Shown piece by piece: positions 24,884 through 34,340 of a stretch of 64,000 nt of DNA (positions within the stretch are counted from its first letter, which is position 1; each line of letters opens with the position of its first letter). The stretch is from assembly GCA_002307295.1 (NCBI GenBank), contig DBTY01000021.1:1-64000 (forward strand), read 5' to 3'. The notes beneath the pieces were generated by a model that was not told the origin of the DNA, did no database searches, and saw only the letters and a list, made by a program, of their open reading frames with translations. Origin of the DNA: Ignavibacteriales bacterium UBA1304. Its GTDB lineage: Bacteria > Bacteroidota > Ignavibacteria > Ignavibacteriales > Ignavibacteriaceae. The position numbers and the translations under genes were made by a program.

Positions 24884-27679
24884 ATGCGTAAAGCGCTGTG
24901 TTTGCTGTTTATTTTAGCTCTGATATTAATGAGTTCTTCGGTTTATTCTCAAGAAGCAAATATTCCTGTTAATAAGGATATTACAATTGGCGTTTTAAAA
25001 AACGGCATAAAGTATTATATCCTGAAAAATAAGAAACCGGAAAACAGAGCCGAACTTCGTCTTGTAGTTAATGCGGGATCTATTCTGGAAGATGAAAATC
25101 AAAAAGGTTTAGCGCATTTTGTAGAACATATGGCGTTTAACGGCAGCTCTCGCTTTAAGAAAAATGAATTAGTGGATTATCTTGAATCTGTCGGGGTAAA
25201 GTTTGGTCCCGATCTGAATGCATATACAAGTTTTGATGAAACCGTTTATATGCTTCAAACGCCGACAGATAAACCTGAATTAGTAGATAAAGGATTTTTA
25301 GTGTTGGAAGACTGGGCTCATGGTTTAGCATTTAACGACGAAGAAATTGATAAAGAAAGAGGCGTTATTACTGAAGAATGGCGTCTGGGACGCGGAGCTT
25401 ACGGCAGGATGCGAGATAAACAATTTCCCATTATATTCCAAAACTCTAAATATGCTGATCGCTTGCCAATAGGAGATATTAACATAGTTAAATCATGCGA
25501 GCACAAATTATTAAAAAAGTTTTATAAAGATTGGTATCGCCCTGATTTGATGGCTGTAATTGCCGTAGGGGATTTTGATAAAAACGATATTGAAACTTTA
25601 ATAAAAAAACATTTCGAGAATATTGAACCATCTAAAGAATCGCGGACAAGAGAACTCTTTCCTGTTCCAGGTCATAAGGAAACATTATTTGCTATAGCTA
25701 CTGATAAAGAGGCAATGGGTTCTTCTGTAGCGTTATATATGAAAAAGCCTATCGAAAGAATTAAGACAATAAACGATTATAGAAACCAAATGATAACTTC
25801 TTTATTTAGCCAAATGCTTAATGAAAGATTAGAGGAATTAACACAATTAGCCGATCCTCCTTTCATAAACGGATATGCAGGTAAAGGGAATTTTGTAAGA
25901 ACTGAAGACGTTAATTATCTTTATGCAATGGTAAAAGACGGCGGCGTTGAAAAAGGTTTAGAGACAATTTTGCGAGAAGCTGAAAGAGCTCGTCAATTTG
26001 GTTTTACGGCTACTGAATTTGATAGGGCTAAAAAGAATGTTATCAGAAGTCTTGAAAAAGCTCTTGCGGAAAAAGATAAACAGGAATCTGGAACGTTAAT
26101 TTCGCAATTAGTTAGTAATTTCTTAAGCGAATCCCCAATTACTGGTATTGAAAATAGTTATGAGCTAAACAAAAAAATGCTGCCGGGAATTACTCTTGAC
26201 GAGGTTAACAAAGCAGCTGCGGAATTAATTCTGCCTGATAACCGGGTAGTAGTTGTAACCGCTCCCGAAAAAGAAGGCTTAAAAACTCCTACTAAAGAAG
26301 ATTTAACGAAAATATTGGATAAAGTTAAAAACGAAAAAATAACCGCATATGTTGATAACGCTAAAGATGCGCCGTTAGTAAAAAATCTGCCAAAGGCATC
26401 TTCTATTACCGAATACAAAAAACATGACAAATTAGGTTTAACAGAATGGAAACTTGCAAATGGAGCAAGAGTATTTTTGAAAAATACTGATTTCAAAAAT
26501 GACCAGATTCTGTTTTCAGCATTTAGTTATGGCGGCAGTTCGTTGGTAGATGATAAGGAGTATTTTTCTACACAATTTGCTTCCAGTATTGCAAGAGAAT
26601 CTGGTATTGGCGCATTTAATAATATTGAACTGACAAAAGCTTTAACTGGAAAAATTGCAAACGTTTCTCCCTGGATAGGAGATATAACTGAAGGCTTTGG
26701 TGGCTCATGCAGTCCAGTTGACGCTACTACTATGTTCCAATTGATATATCTTAATTTTACAAATCCAAGATTTGATTCAGTTGCAGCAGTTTCGTTAAAA
26801 GCAAAATATAAAGCATATTTGGAAAACATGAGGAACGAACCAGAGGTAGTTTTTGAAGATACTGTTGAAAATGTTCTTAACGATTATCATTTTCGGAGCA
26901 TGCCTTTAACGGTTTCGACGATAGATGGAATTGATTATAAAACCTCTGAAAAAATATTTAAGGAGCTGTTTAACGACGCAGGCAAATTTACTTTTGTATT
27001 TGTAGGCAACATTGATACTAATATAGTAAAACCATTAGTATTGCAATACATTGGAGGTTTGCCGGGTAAAAACAGCGGCGAAACATTTAGAGATATTAAT
27101 ATAACGCATCCAAAGGGATTTGTTGAAAAAACAATATATAAAGGGATTGAACCAAAAAGCAGCGTTGAATTGATTTATACAGGCGACTTTAGTTGGAGCA
27201 GAGACGAAGAATATAAAATTGAATCGTTGATAGACGCTTTGGATATCAGGTTGCGGGAAGTTATACGCGAAGATAAAGGGGGAGCGTATGGCGTCGATAT
27301 TAGGCAATCAATTGAAAAAATGCCAAAGCAAAAATATCAGATTACTGTAGAATTTGGCTGCGACCCTAAACGAGTCGATGAGCTTACAAAAGCTGCCTTT
27401 GCTGTTATTGACAGCATGAAACAATTTGGTCCTAATAATGAATTAGTGGCAAAAGTGAAAGCCATTCAGAAAAGGGAACATGAGAAGAAACTAAAAGAAA
27501 ACAGTTACTGGAAAGGGATTATATATGCATATTTGGTTAACAAGGATGAATTAAATCAAATTTTAGATTATCCAACATGGAACGAAAACCTTAAAGCTGA
27601 AGATATTAAAACCGAAGCTGTTAAGTATTTTGGAGACAATTGTTTGAAGTTTGTTTTATATCCCGAAGCAAAAAAATAA
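24884..27679 (+). CDS. M16-family zinc peptidase (pitrilysin-like), catalytically complete
   Basis: This 931-residue exported protein has a signal peptide (MRKALCLLFILALILMSSSV, cleavage near Ser22-Gln23). The inverted zinc motif HFVEH is at 78-82 (H78, E81, H82), and the distal Glu lies in KERGVITEEW. The length fits a fused two-half M16 protease with active and inactive halves. The second half has no HxxEH but keeps an Arg-rich RLREVIREDKGGAYGV region as in subunits that supply the Arg/Tyr pair. Its role is periplasmic peptide degradation. The ribosome binding site aaggaggg is strong. It is a close paralog of the altered M16 protein at 35831-38659. Confidence 0.9.
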   Translation: MRKALCLLFILALILMSSSVYSQEANIPVNKDITIGVLKNGIKYYILKNKKPENRAELRLVVNAGSILEDENQKGLAHFVEHMAFNGSSRFKKNELVDYLESVGVKFGPDLNAYTSFDETVYMLQTPTDKPELVDKGFLVLEDWAHGLAFNDEEIDKERGVITEEWRLGRGAYGRMRDKQFPIIFQNSKYADRLPIGDINIVKSCEHKLLKKFYKDWYRPDLMAVIAVGDFDKNDIETLIKKHFENIEPSKESRTRELFPVPGHKETLFAIATDKEAMGSSVALYMKKPIERIKTINDYRNQMITSLFSQMLNERLEELTQLADPPFINGYAGKGNFVRTEDVNYLYAMVKDGGVEKGLETILREAERARQFGFTATEFDRAKKNVIRSLEKALAEKDKQESGTLISQLVSNFLSESPITGIENSYELNKKMLPGITLDEVNKAAAELILPDNRVVVVTAPEKEGLKTPTKEDLTKILDKVKNEKITAYVDNAKDAPLVKNLPKASSITEYKKHDKLGLTEWKLANGARVFLKNTDFKNDQILFSAFSYGGSSLVDDKEYFSTQFASSIARESGIGAFNNIELTKALTGKIANVSPWIGDITEGFGGSCSPVDATTMFQLIYLNFTNPRFDSVAAVSLKAKYKAYLENMRNEPEVVFEDTVENVLNDYHFRSMPLTVSTIDGIDYKTSEKIFKELFNDAGKFTFVFVGNIDTNIVKPLVLQYIGGLPGKNSGETFRDINITHPKGFVEKTIYKGIEPKSSVELIYTGDFSWSRDEEYKIESLIDALDIRLREVIREDKGGAYGVDIRQSIEKMPKQKYQITVEFGCDPKRVDELTKAAFAVIDSMKQFGPNNELVAKVKAIQKREHEKKLKENSYWKGIIYAYLVNKDELNQILDYPTWNENLKAEDIKTEAVKYFGDNCLKFVLYPEAKK

Positions 27680-27701
27680 ACAATTAAAAAGGCGCTTAAA
27701 T

Positions 27702-27736
27702 AAAAAGGCGTCCCGGTTTATCGGGACGCCTTTTTT
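27702..27736 (+). terminator. Strong rho-independent terminator after the M16 gene
   Basis: aaaaaggcgtcccg (27702-27715) pairs with cgggacgccttttt (27722-27735) around loop gtttat. The GC core is followed by a T run. Confidence 0.95.
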
Positions 27737-27931
27737 ATTAGTCGCCATTAAAATGCAAAAACAGCTTTTTTAGTAGAGGCAGAAGCTGTAAAAAAGCAAA
27801 CATTGATATTTACATCGCTATTTCCTATTTTAATAATGTTTAGTAAATGCAAATTTGCTGAATATCAAATGCTCAATTGTGTCATAACACATATCTAAAC
27901 ATAAATAGTTATTAAATAAAGGAGGATCAGA

Positions 27932-28423
27932 GTGAGGAAATTAATGCTCGCAAATGGCTCTATTGTTTTTGCCGGGATTTTATGCTTGTCTCTCTGCTTA
28001 ACTGGATGCCAGAAAAAGCAGGAAGAACCAAAGCCTGCAGATACATTACAACCGGCGCAAACAAACGCTGATACTGCAAAAAAATCTGCTACGCCTGTAG
28101 AAACTGCGGCAAAAAAAACTGTAAGTTTAATTGGAAGCTGGAAAGGAGAACTTGACAGCAGAACTACGACTCTTAAAATTACCGAACAAAAGAGGAATTC
28201 ATTTAGCGGTACTATTGTTATAAACTGGAGAGAAGTTGTTAACCAAAAAGTTAGCGGAACAGTTAATCCGGATACCAGAGAAGTGCAAATGAAAGACATG
28301 CTGCATGCAAGAAACGCAGCTAAATACAGCGGAAAACTTTCTAAAGACGGCAAAACATTTTCAGGGACTTATACCCAAATAGTTGACAATCAAAAAAGTA
28401 CTTTCAGTTTATCATTAAAATAA
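27932..28423 (+). CDS. Small lipoprotein, unknown function
   Basis: This is a 163-residue protein starting with GTG behind an excellent AGGAGG site. The signal peptide ends in the lipobox LTGC (Cys about 27), so it is lipid-anchored. A Pro/Ala/Lys-rich linker (about 28-68) precedes a beta-rich C-terminal domain (LIGSWKGELDSRTTTLKITE ... KTFSGTYTQI). This resembles small lipocalin-like or META-like barrels in pattern only, and I do not recognise a family. The PEGA lipoprotein starts 11 bases downstream, so the two form an operon. Confidence 0.8.
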   Translation: MRKLMLANGSIVFAGILCLSLCLTGCQKKQEEPKPADTLQPAQTNADTAKKSATPVETAAKKTVSLIGSWKGELDSRTTTLKITEQKRNSFSGTIVINWREVVNQKVSGTVNPDTREVQMKDMLHARNAAKYSGKLSKDGKTFSGTYTQIVDNQKSTFSLSLK

Positions 28424-28434
28424 AGGGACCATAA

Positions 28435-29214
28435 ATGAGAAAATATATATTTTCATCTCTATCTTTAGCTCTAATTATTTTATCTGTCGGTTTATTTTCT
28501 TCTTGCGGGGACTCAACAACCGATAATCCTGTGACGACTACTACAAAAGGAAGCATTTACGTTACTTCATCGCCTTCAGGCGCTACAATTTACGTAAATG
28601 GAACTAGTCAGAATAAAGTTACGCCTGATACTGTTTCAAGCCTTGAGGCGGCTACTTACAGCGTTACTCTAAAATTGACCGGCTATAAGGATACAACTTT
28701 TACTGTTACTGTAACTGCTAATTCACAGACTACTCCTTCGACTGTAACTTTAAATTCAAATGCTTCATTAACATCATTTGGACCTGTTACAATTTGGGAA
28801 ACAACCGGAACAAACTCTTCAGAACCAAGCGGTTTATGTTTATACAACGGATTGGCTTATGGGCTTTCTAGCTCAGATAATGGAAAGATTGATCTTTTCT
28901 ATTTCTCTCAGAACACTACATATGAAGTAAGAAGCGCTTCTTTGGCGTCAAGCCTTTCCCGGGCTACTAACTTTTTAAGAGGTCCAAGCAGCAATCTTTC
29001 TGACGGCGTTTCTGCAAGCGTTTTTAACTCTACAACCTGGTTTAATGTTTTATCAGACCATGATTCAACAAGCTATTTCTTTGTTTATGATAATGATAAA
29101 CATTACTCAAAACTTAAAATAGTTAACTGGGGCGGCGGAACTGTTGGAAACCCGGCATGGGTTCAGGTTTCATGGATTTACAACAATACTGTAGACGATA
29201 TTAGATTTAAATAA
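28435..29214 (+). CDS. PEGA-domain lipoprotein
   Basis: This 259-residue lipoprotein has the lipobox FSSC near residue 24 after a hydrophobic signal. Residues 38-105 form a PEGA domain (GSIYVTSSPSGATIYVNG ... YSVTLKLTGYKDTTFTVTV), a beta-sandwich common in surface and wall-associated proteins. The last 140 residues are beta-rich and not recognised. No T9SS tail is present. It lies directly downstream of another lipoprotein gene in the same operon, ending at the palindromic terminator at 29243. Confidence 0.85.
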   Translation: MRKYIFSSLSLALIILSVGLFSSCGDSTTDNPVTTTTKGSIYVTSSPSGATIYVNGTSQNKVTPDTVSSLEAATYSVTLKLTGYKDTTFTVTVTANSQTTPSTVTLNSNASLTSFGPVTIWETTGTNSSEPSGLCLYNGLAYGLSSSDNGKIDLFYFSQNTTYEVRSASLASSLSRATNFLRGPSSNLSDGVSASVFNSTTWFNVLSDHDSTSYFFVYDNDKHYSKLKIVNWGGGTVGNPAWVQVSWIYNNTVDDIRFK

Positions 29215-29242
29215 GATAATAAATCTTAAATAAACTTCCTTT

Positions 29243-29274
29243 TTAATAGAGCCTGAAATTTCAGGCTCTATTAA
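29243..29274. terminator. Palindromic terminator after the lipoprotein pair
   Basis: ttaatagagcctgaaa (29243-29258) is followed at once by its exact complement tttcaggctctattaa (29259-29274), a 16-bp perfect dyad. Confidence 0.8.
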
Positions 29275-29446
29275 TATAAAACAAACGCCATCATTCCAGT
29301 TTTTTCTTTTCTGATAACAAAAACATGTATAATGGTAGTAATAGAACAATTAATAGGTTAAAAATGTCATTTTTATTATAATAGACAAATTGGATTTTAT
29401 TATATTGCACGTTAAATTTATTTCTAAATCTAATTGAATTCATGCA

Positions 29447-31420
29447 ATGTTTAAGACTGGAATATTAAAACACTTTATTTTTCTATTATTAATATATATC
29501 ACGGGGATTGTATTTTTTTCTTTATTTAGAGCGCTGCTTTTACTTACTGAACTAAATTTGCTTACTGTGCTGCCTCACAAATTTTATTTAATTTCAAACG
29601 CATTTCTTATCGGTTTTAGGTTTGATTCTGTTATTTCAGGCTATATACTGGCTCTTCCGCTTTTGGCTATGGCGGGCGCTTCAGTATTTAAATGGGAAAA
29701 TAGAAAATTTTATATAGCAGTGACTACATTTATTTCTTTTTTTTATTTGTTGTCATTTATTATTTGCGCCGCAGATATCCCATATTTTAATTATTACTTT
29801 TCACGAATTACCATTGCTATTCTAAATTGGAGCGATAGCCCGGCATTTATGTTCAAGATGGTATTTAAGGAATACAGATATTTTATTTACGTTATTCTTT
29901 TCTTTGCATTAGCGGGCGTTTTTGTTTATTTAGTTCATAAATTAAGAATAAAATTTTTAGATGAGGTTAAGTTTAATCGCCAGACTCCTAATCTGCGGTT
30001 TGTGACGTTTAATATTATTGTTTCGTTATTTTCGTTTATTATTACTTTTGTAGCTATACGCGGCCGCGTAGAAGAAAAATCGCCAATTAGAGTTGGCACC
30101 GCTTTTTTTTCCAATTATTCATTTCCAAATCAACTTGGCTTGAATCCAGTATTTACTTTTATGAGAAGCTGTTTAGACGCTTCGAGGCCTGAAAATAAAA
30201 GATTAAACCTTATGGATGATAAAACCGCAATAAATAATGTTCGGGATTATTTAAATATAAACGCGAATTATAATTATAATTCGCCAATAGCGCGTAGAGT
30301 TACGGCAGATGGAAAACAGATAAGTCCAAATGTAGTAGTTGTTATTATGGAAAGCATGTCAGCCGAAAAAATGACAAGATTTGGCAATAAGGGAAATCTG
30401 ACTCGAAATTTAGATAGTCTTGCAAAGGTTTCGTATTGCTTTGATAATATTTATACCGCAGGAATTCATACTCGCAACGGAATTTATTCTACGCTGTTTT
30501 CTTTTCCTGCGCTTTTGAGGCAGCATCCAATGGACAAAGTAATTGTTCCGCAATTTTCCGGTTTCTCAAATACTTTAGCGGCTAACGGGTACCAAACTAT
30601 TTTCTTTGTAACGCATGACGACCAGTTTGATAACATTGGCGGTTTTTTAAACTCTAATTCTTTTCAAAAAATTGTGAGTCAAAAAGATTATCCGCCTGAT
30701 AGAATTTTAAGCACGCTTGGCGTGGCGGACGATTATTTATTTGAATATGCGACTCCAAAACTTACAGAATTAAGCTCTACAGGCAAACCTTTCTTTGCGG
30801 CATTTATGACTGTTAGCGACCATGGGCCATATATTATTCCTAAAAATATTCCGTTTAAAGCGCATTCTCAATCAATTCAGCAGCAAATGATAGAATATGC
30901 AGACTGGTCGATTGGCAAATTTATTCATCTTGCTTCAAAGCAGAAATGGTTTGATAACACAATATTTGTTTTTGTCGCAGATCATGGCGCTGTTGTTGGC
31001 AATAACCTTTATGATATTGCTCTTTCGTTTCATCATACGCCGCTTATAATGTATGCGCCTAAAATATTAAAGCCGACTGTATTTAAACAGATTGGGGGAC
31101 AGATTGATATCTTTCCAACGGTTATGGGACTGTTGAACATTAATTATGTAAATAACACAATGGGGATTGATTTATTGAAGCAAAAGAGGCCTTATATTTT
31201 CTTTTCGGACGACGATAAAATTGGATGTCTAAACGAAGATTATTTTTATATCGACCGAATAAACGGAAACGAGTCCCTTTATAAGTATAAATTATATGAC
31301 ACAAAAAATTATTATGGGGAATTAAAACAAAAAGCTGATAGTATGAAGCGATATGCTTTCTCAATGATGCAGGCTTCTGAATGGATTATAGAAAAAAACA
31401 AAGCAGGACGAATAAAGTAA
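29447..31420 (+). CDS. LTA synthase-family membrane sulfatase-fold enzyme
   Basis: This 657-residue inner-membrane protein has five N-terminal TM helices (within about 5-225) and an extracytoplasmic alkaline-phosphatase/sulfatase domain (about 285-600). Visible motifs are NVVVVIMESMSAEK (metal-binding Glu), the nucleophile Thr in HTRNG (near 341), SDHGPY and FVADHGAVVGNN. The family transfers phosphoglycerol or phosphoethanolamine head groups, as in LtaS, OpgB and related enzymes. In this Gram-negative-type cell the acceptor may be periplasmic glucan or a lipid. The specificity cannot be read from sequence. No clear Shine-Dalgarno site precedes the ATG. It stands alone, convergent with the T9SS protein at 31477. 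Confidence 0.88.
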   Translation: MFKTGILKHFIFLLLIYITGIVFFSLFRALLLLTELNLLTVLPHKFYLISNAFLIGFRFDSVISGYILALPLLAMAGASVFKWENRKFYIAVTTFISFFYLLSFIICAADIPYFNYYFSRITIAILNWSDSPAFMFKMVFKEYRYFIYVILFFALAGVFVYLVHKLRIKFLDEVKFNRQTPNLRFVTFNIIVSLFSFIITFVAIRGRVEEKSPIRVGTAFFSNYSFPNQLGLNPVFTFMRSCLDASRPENKRLNLMDDKTAINNVRDYLNINANYNYNSPIARRVTADGKQISPNVVVVIMESMSAEKMTRFGNKGNLTRNLDSLAKVSYCFDNIYTAGIHTRNGIYSTLFSFPALLRQHPMDKVIVPQFSGFSNTLAANGYQTIFFVTHDDQFDNIGGFLNSNSFQKIVSQKDYPPDRILSTLGVADDYLFEYATPKLTELSSTGKPFFAAFMTVSDHGPYIIPKNIPFKAHSQSIQQQMIEYADWSIGKFIHLASKQKWFDNTIFVFVADHGAVVGNNLYDIALSFHHTPLIMYAPKILKPTVFKQIGGQIDIFPTVMGLLNINYVNNTMGIDLLKQKRPYIFFSDDDKIGCLNEDYFYIDRINGNESLYKYKLYDTKNYYGELKQKADSMKRYAFSMMQASEWIIEKNKAGRIK

Positions 31421-31441
31421 TAAATTATTTATTCGTTCTGC
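31403..31441. terminator. Hairpin terminator overlapping the sulfatase stop codon
   Basis: gcaggacgaataaa (31403-31416) pairs with tttattcgttctgc (31428-31441) over 14 positions with one G-U pair and an 11-base loop. It lies between convergent genes. Confidence 0.65.
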
Positions 31442-31476
31442 CGGGTTTATAAAAAGGGGATAGAAAGATTATCTTT

Positions 31477-34074
31477 TTACTTAAGCAAAATCATTCGCTT
31501 AGTTTCTGTAAAGCTTTCTGTTTGCAGTCTGTAAAAATATATTCCGCTTGATATTTTAGCGTTAAATAAAACCTGGTAGCTTCCAGCGTTTTTTATTTCA
31601 TTAACCAAAGTAGCGGCTTCGCGTCCAAGTACGTCAAAAACTTTAAGACTAACTTTTTCCGCTTTCGGAATACTGAATCTTATAGTAGTTGAAGGATTAA
31701 ATGGATTTGGATAATTTTGCGAAAGAGAAAAATTATTAGGAGCCGTAGTCTCGTTTTTATTTACGCTTGTTACAGCAGAGAAGTAAGCCAGCGATTGCGA
31801 AATAATAGAGCTAAAGCATGTATCGTTGGCTGTAGTTTCCAATGGGAAGGCCAGATATATAACTTTGCCTTGTTTTGTGGAAGCGCCAAAGCTGCCCGTA
31901 TATTGAACTCCTGCGCCTTTGCTGTTAGAATATAAAAGACAAAGCCTGCTGCCTCCATTTGCAGCTATTACATCGGGATAATCTACTGCATACGTTTGAG
32001 CGATATAAAAACTATTTCCGCTTAAAGCCGAAGTATCTGCCGATTTAACGAGGTTAACTCCTGAAGCGTCTGAAACAAAAGAAGCTTTTAAATAATCGTT
32101 GAAAAAAGCTTTATCGCTTACGTTTCCTTTGTAAGAAAGATCCCAGCCAATTTCGCTGCCGGATACAAACAAGCTTCCGCCGTTTTCAAGATATTTTTTT
32201 ACTAATGTTTGTTCTGTTGCGTTAAATGTTTCTTCAACTGTGCTTTCGTCGCCTAAAAGCCAATAAACCGCATTGTAATTATTCAAGTTAACTGACGAGT
32301 TTTGCAGCTGAGAATTTTTAGAGCTTTCAAAGTTTGTATTTTTTGCTGCAAGTTCCTTTTCATAATTATAAACAAAAGGATTGCCTGCGCCTCTCCATGC
32401 GCCGTCTTGCCGCTCGTAACCGTCTACTACTAAAACCTTTGTTGAACCGCTAAAATTTGCAATGCCTTTTATTTCGGACCATGCGCTTTCAACAGCTGAA
32501 GAACTGTTTGTTACGCTGGATACTCTGAAATACTGGGCGCTTTGAGATTTTTTGAATTTTACAGATGTGGTTTTAATTGTCTTTTCATCTTGGGCGAGCG
32601 TAAAGTTTGTTCCATCGCTTGAAACATATAACCGGTATCCGGCAATGCCTGTGGTATCGCAACTCCATGTAATGTTTGTATAATCGGAAGATGCGCTATC
32701 GGTAATTGCGCTAATAATATCAGGACGTTTCATTGAGTAAGAGCTAACCATATTTATATAGCAACGCGGAGTATATGCAGTAAGATCGGAAGGCGTATAT
32801 GTCCAATACGAAACGCTCCAGTCGCGGGCGGACGATTCAACAACTTTAATACTTCCGTTGGCGTTTTTTTCAACAAACAAACGCACATGACCAACTTTGT
32901 GTACTGCATCGCCAGGTCTAAGGCTATCCCAGCTTGTATATTGCGTTGTTATACTCGGCATATCGCTTGTAGTATGATAAGAAATTTGCCAGCATTGACT
33001 AACAAAACCGGAACAGTCTACGCCGACGGCATAATCCGTAACTCCTTTAGTATTAATATCTCCAGCATACAGACCAGATTTAAGTCCAGCGTCAAAAGTG
33101 GAAAGAGTCATGCACCCGCCCCATTTATATGGAATACGAGCGTTTGAGCCTGTAACTAACCATGAAGGGCTTCTTACTAAGTCTCCATCCTGCGCTGTAG
33201 CATCTGTAAGAGTTATATTTTGCTGTGTGCATTGATATCTATGCAAAGCGTAGGATTCGCCAATCTTTAGCGCGGTCAACCGGCTTGATAGAGTTGTAAC
33301 AGATTCCGGGCTAAAATTTGAAGCTTTATTTATTACTGGTTCATTTGTAGGCGTAAAATCGTTGAAGTTATACTCGTAATCAAATTCAAAAGGGTATTTG
33401 ATTTTCTGAGCGGCGCTATCGGTCAATTTGCTCCATTTATAAATACATATTTTATCTTTATCAGAAAAGAAGTGGAATAGATTTCCATCTTCATCTACTT
33501 GAAAATCTTTTAATGTATAAAGGTATTTTACTGAAGGGATTTCTAAAATTGAGAGAATATTTCCCGCAGATGAAAGAGTATATACTTCGCGTTTAACTTT
33601 AAGAGGTATTTCAGTAATATACTTTTCTACAATCAGAAAAATATCGCCTTTTGCATCGGTTCCAATAACGTCTGCATAAGCAAGATCATTAGCAAATGAT
33701 AGCGTAATGTTTTTGTTATCTGACTGATTATTAGAGGTTATTGTTAAAGCAGTTCTGCCTGCGACAGAAGTTTTATAATTTGAAGAATTGTCTTGTTGCT
33801 TTTCCGGAGAAAGGTCAACGGGATATTCCTTTAAAGCTTTTTTTGCGAAAAAAGCCGAATTTCTGAACTGAAAAACAGAAGGGGAATCAAACGCGCTTAA
33901 AGTGACTACGTCTTTTTGTACGTCAAACATAGCTGCGCCATAAATACCTGAATTTTCGATTCTTATTTTGAAAGGGAGTTCGTCATAAGATTTGTAGAAT
34001 ATCTTCTCAACGCTCGCTTGTGGAAATAATGAAATGGAAAACAATACAAAAGTAAACAGAAGAAGTTTTTTCAT
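31477..34074 (-). CDS. Secreted NlpC/P60-like protein with Fn3 region and T9SS sorting domain
   Basis: This is an 865-residue exported protein. The signal peptide (MKKLLLFTFVLFSISLFPQA) is followed by a beta-rich region with propeller-like strands (about 25-260). An NlpC/P60 cysteine peptidase-like domain follows (about 290-440; Cys in GVDCSGFVSQCW near 353, His in VGHVRLF near 394). A fibronectin-III-like segment (about 450-545) comes next. Then there is a Rossmann-like module starting KVLVVDGYERQDGAWRG, found in Bacteroidota amidase and xanthan-lyase-like proteins (about 545-770). The C-terminal T9SS type A tail (NYPNPFNPSTTIRFSIP ... SSGIYFYRLQT) directs surface attachment or release. It probably cleaves peptidoglycan or other peptides outside the cell. 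No Shine-Dalgarno site is visible. Confidence 0.85.
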   Translation of the reverse strand: MKKLLLFTFVLFSISLFPQASVEKIFYKSYDELPFKIRIENSGIYGAAMFDVQKDVVTLSAFDSPSVFQFRNSAFFAKKALKEYPVDLSPEKQQDNSSNYKTSVAGRTALTITSNNQSDNKNITLSFANDLAYADVIGTDAKGDIFLIVEKYITEIPLKVKREVYTLSSAGNILSILEIPSVKYLYTLKDFQVDEDGNLFHFFSDKDKICIYKWSKLTDSAAQKIKYPFEFDYEYNFNDFTPTNEPVINKASNFSPESVTTLSSRLTALKIGESYALHRYQCTQQNITLTDATAQDGDLVRSPSWLVTGSNARIPYKWGGCMTLSTFDAGLKSGLYAGDINTKGVTDYAVGVDCSGFVSQCWQISYHTTSDMPSITTQYTSWDSLRPGDAVHKVGHVRLFVEKNANGSIKVVESSARDWSVSYWTYTPSDLTAYTPRCYINMVSSYSMKRPDIISAITDSASSDYTNITWSCDTTGIAGYRLYVSSDGTNFTLAQDEKTIKTTSVKFKKSQSAQYFRVSSVTNSSSAVESAWSEIKGIANFSGSTKVLVVDGYERQDGAWRGAGNPFVYNYEKELAAKNTNFESSKNSQLQNSSVNLNNYNAVYWLLGDESTVEETFNATEQTLVKKYLENGGSLFVSGSEIGWDLSYKGNVSDKAFFNDYLKASFVSDASGVNLVKSADTSALSGNSFYIAQTYAVDYPDVIAANGGSRLCLLYSNSKGAGVQYTGSFGASTKQGKVIYLAFPLETTANDTCFSSIISQSLAYFSAVTSVNKNETTAPNNFSLSQNYPNPFNPSTTIRFSIPKAEKVSLKVFDVLGREAATLVNEIKNAGSYQVLFNAKISSGIYFYRLQTESFTETKRMILLK

Positions 34075-34136
34075 ATAATAGTATTGTAATAGTGAGAAAA
34101 AATTTGTATCATTAAATTAAACAAGAAAGATTTAAT

Positions 34137-34334
34137 ATGGAAATTAATAATTCAGTTCAAAGTTCATTAATAAATACGGTAAATAACGGCAAAGACGTAG
34201 CGCAGCAGATTGCTATTTCAGTATTAAAGGACTCTGCATCCCAGACCGAAAATATGGTTCAGAAACTTATAGTTGATGGAGCGCAACAGGTTCAGCCAAG
34301 GACTAGCGACTCCACATTTGAGTTTATTGCGTAA
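34137..34334 (+). CDS. Small YjfB-like putative motility protein
   Basis: This is a 65-residue soluble, helical protein (MEINNSVQSSLINTVNNGKD ... QQIAISVLKDSASQTENMVQ). The length, helical pattern and a central xxxISVLKDxxxxxE segment resemble the YjfB putative motility family, whose genes sit near flagellar and chemotaxis genes. I rate this resemblance moderate. It is divergent from the T9SS protein and convergent with cheB, whose stop lies 7 bases past this stop codon. That context supports a motility link. A weak aagaaag site precedes the ATG. Confidence 0.65.
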   Translation: MEINNSVQSSLINTVNNGKDVAQQIAISVLKDSASQTENMVQKLIVDGAQQVQPRTSDSTFEFIA

Positions 34335-34340
34335 TTAGGT

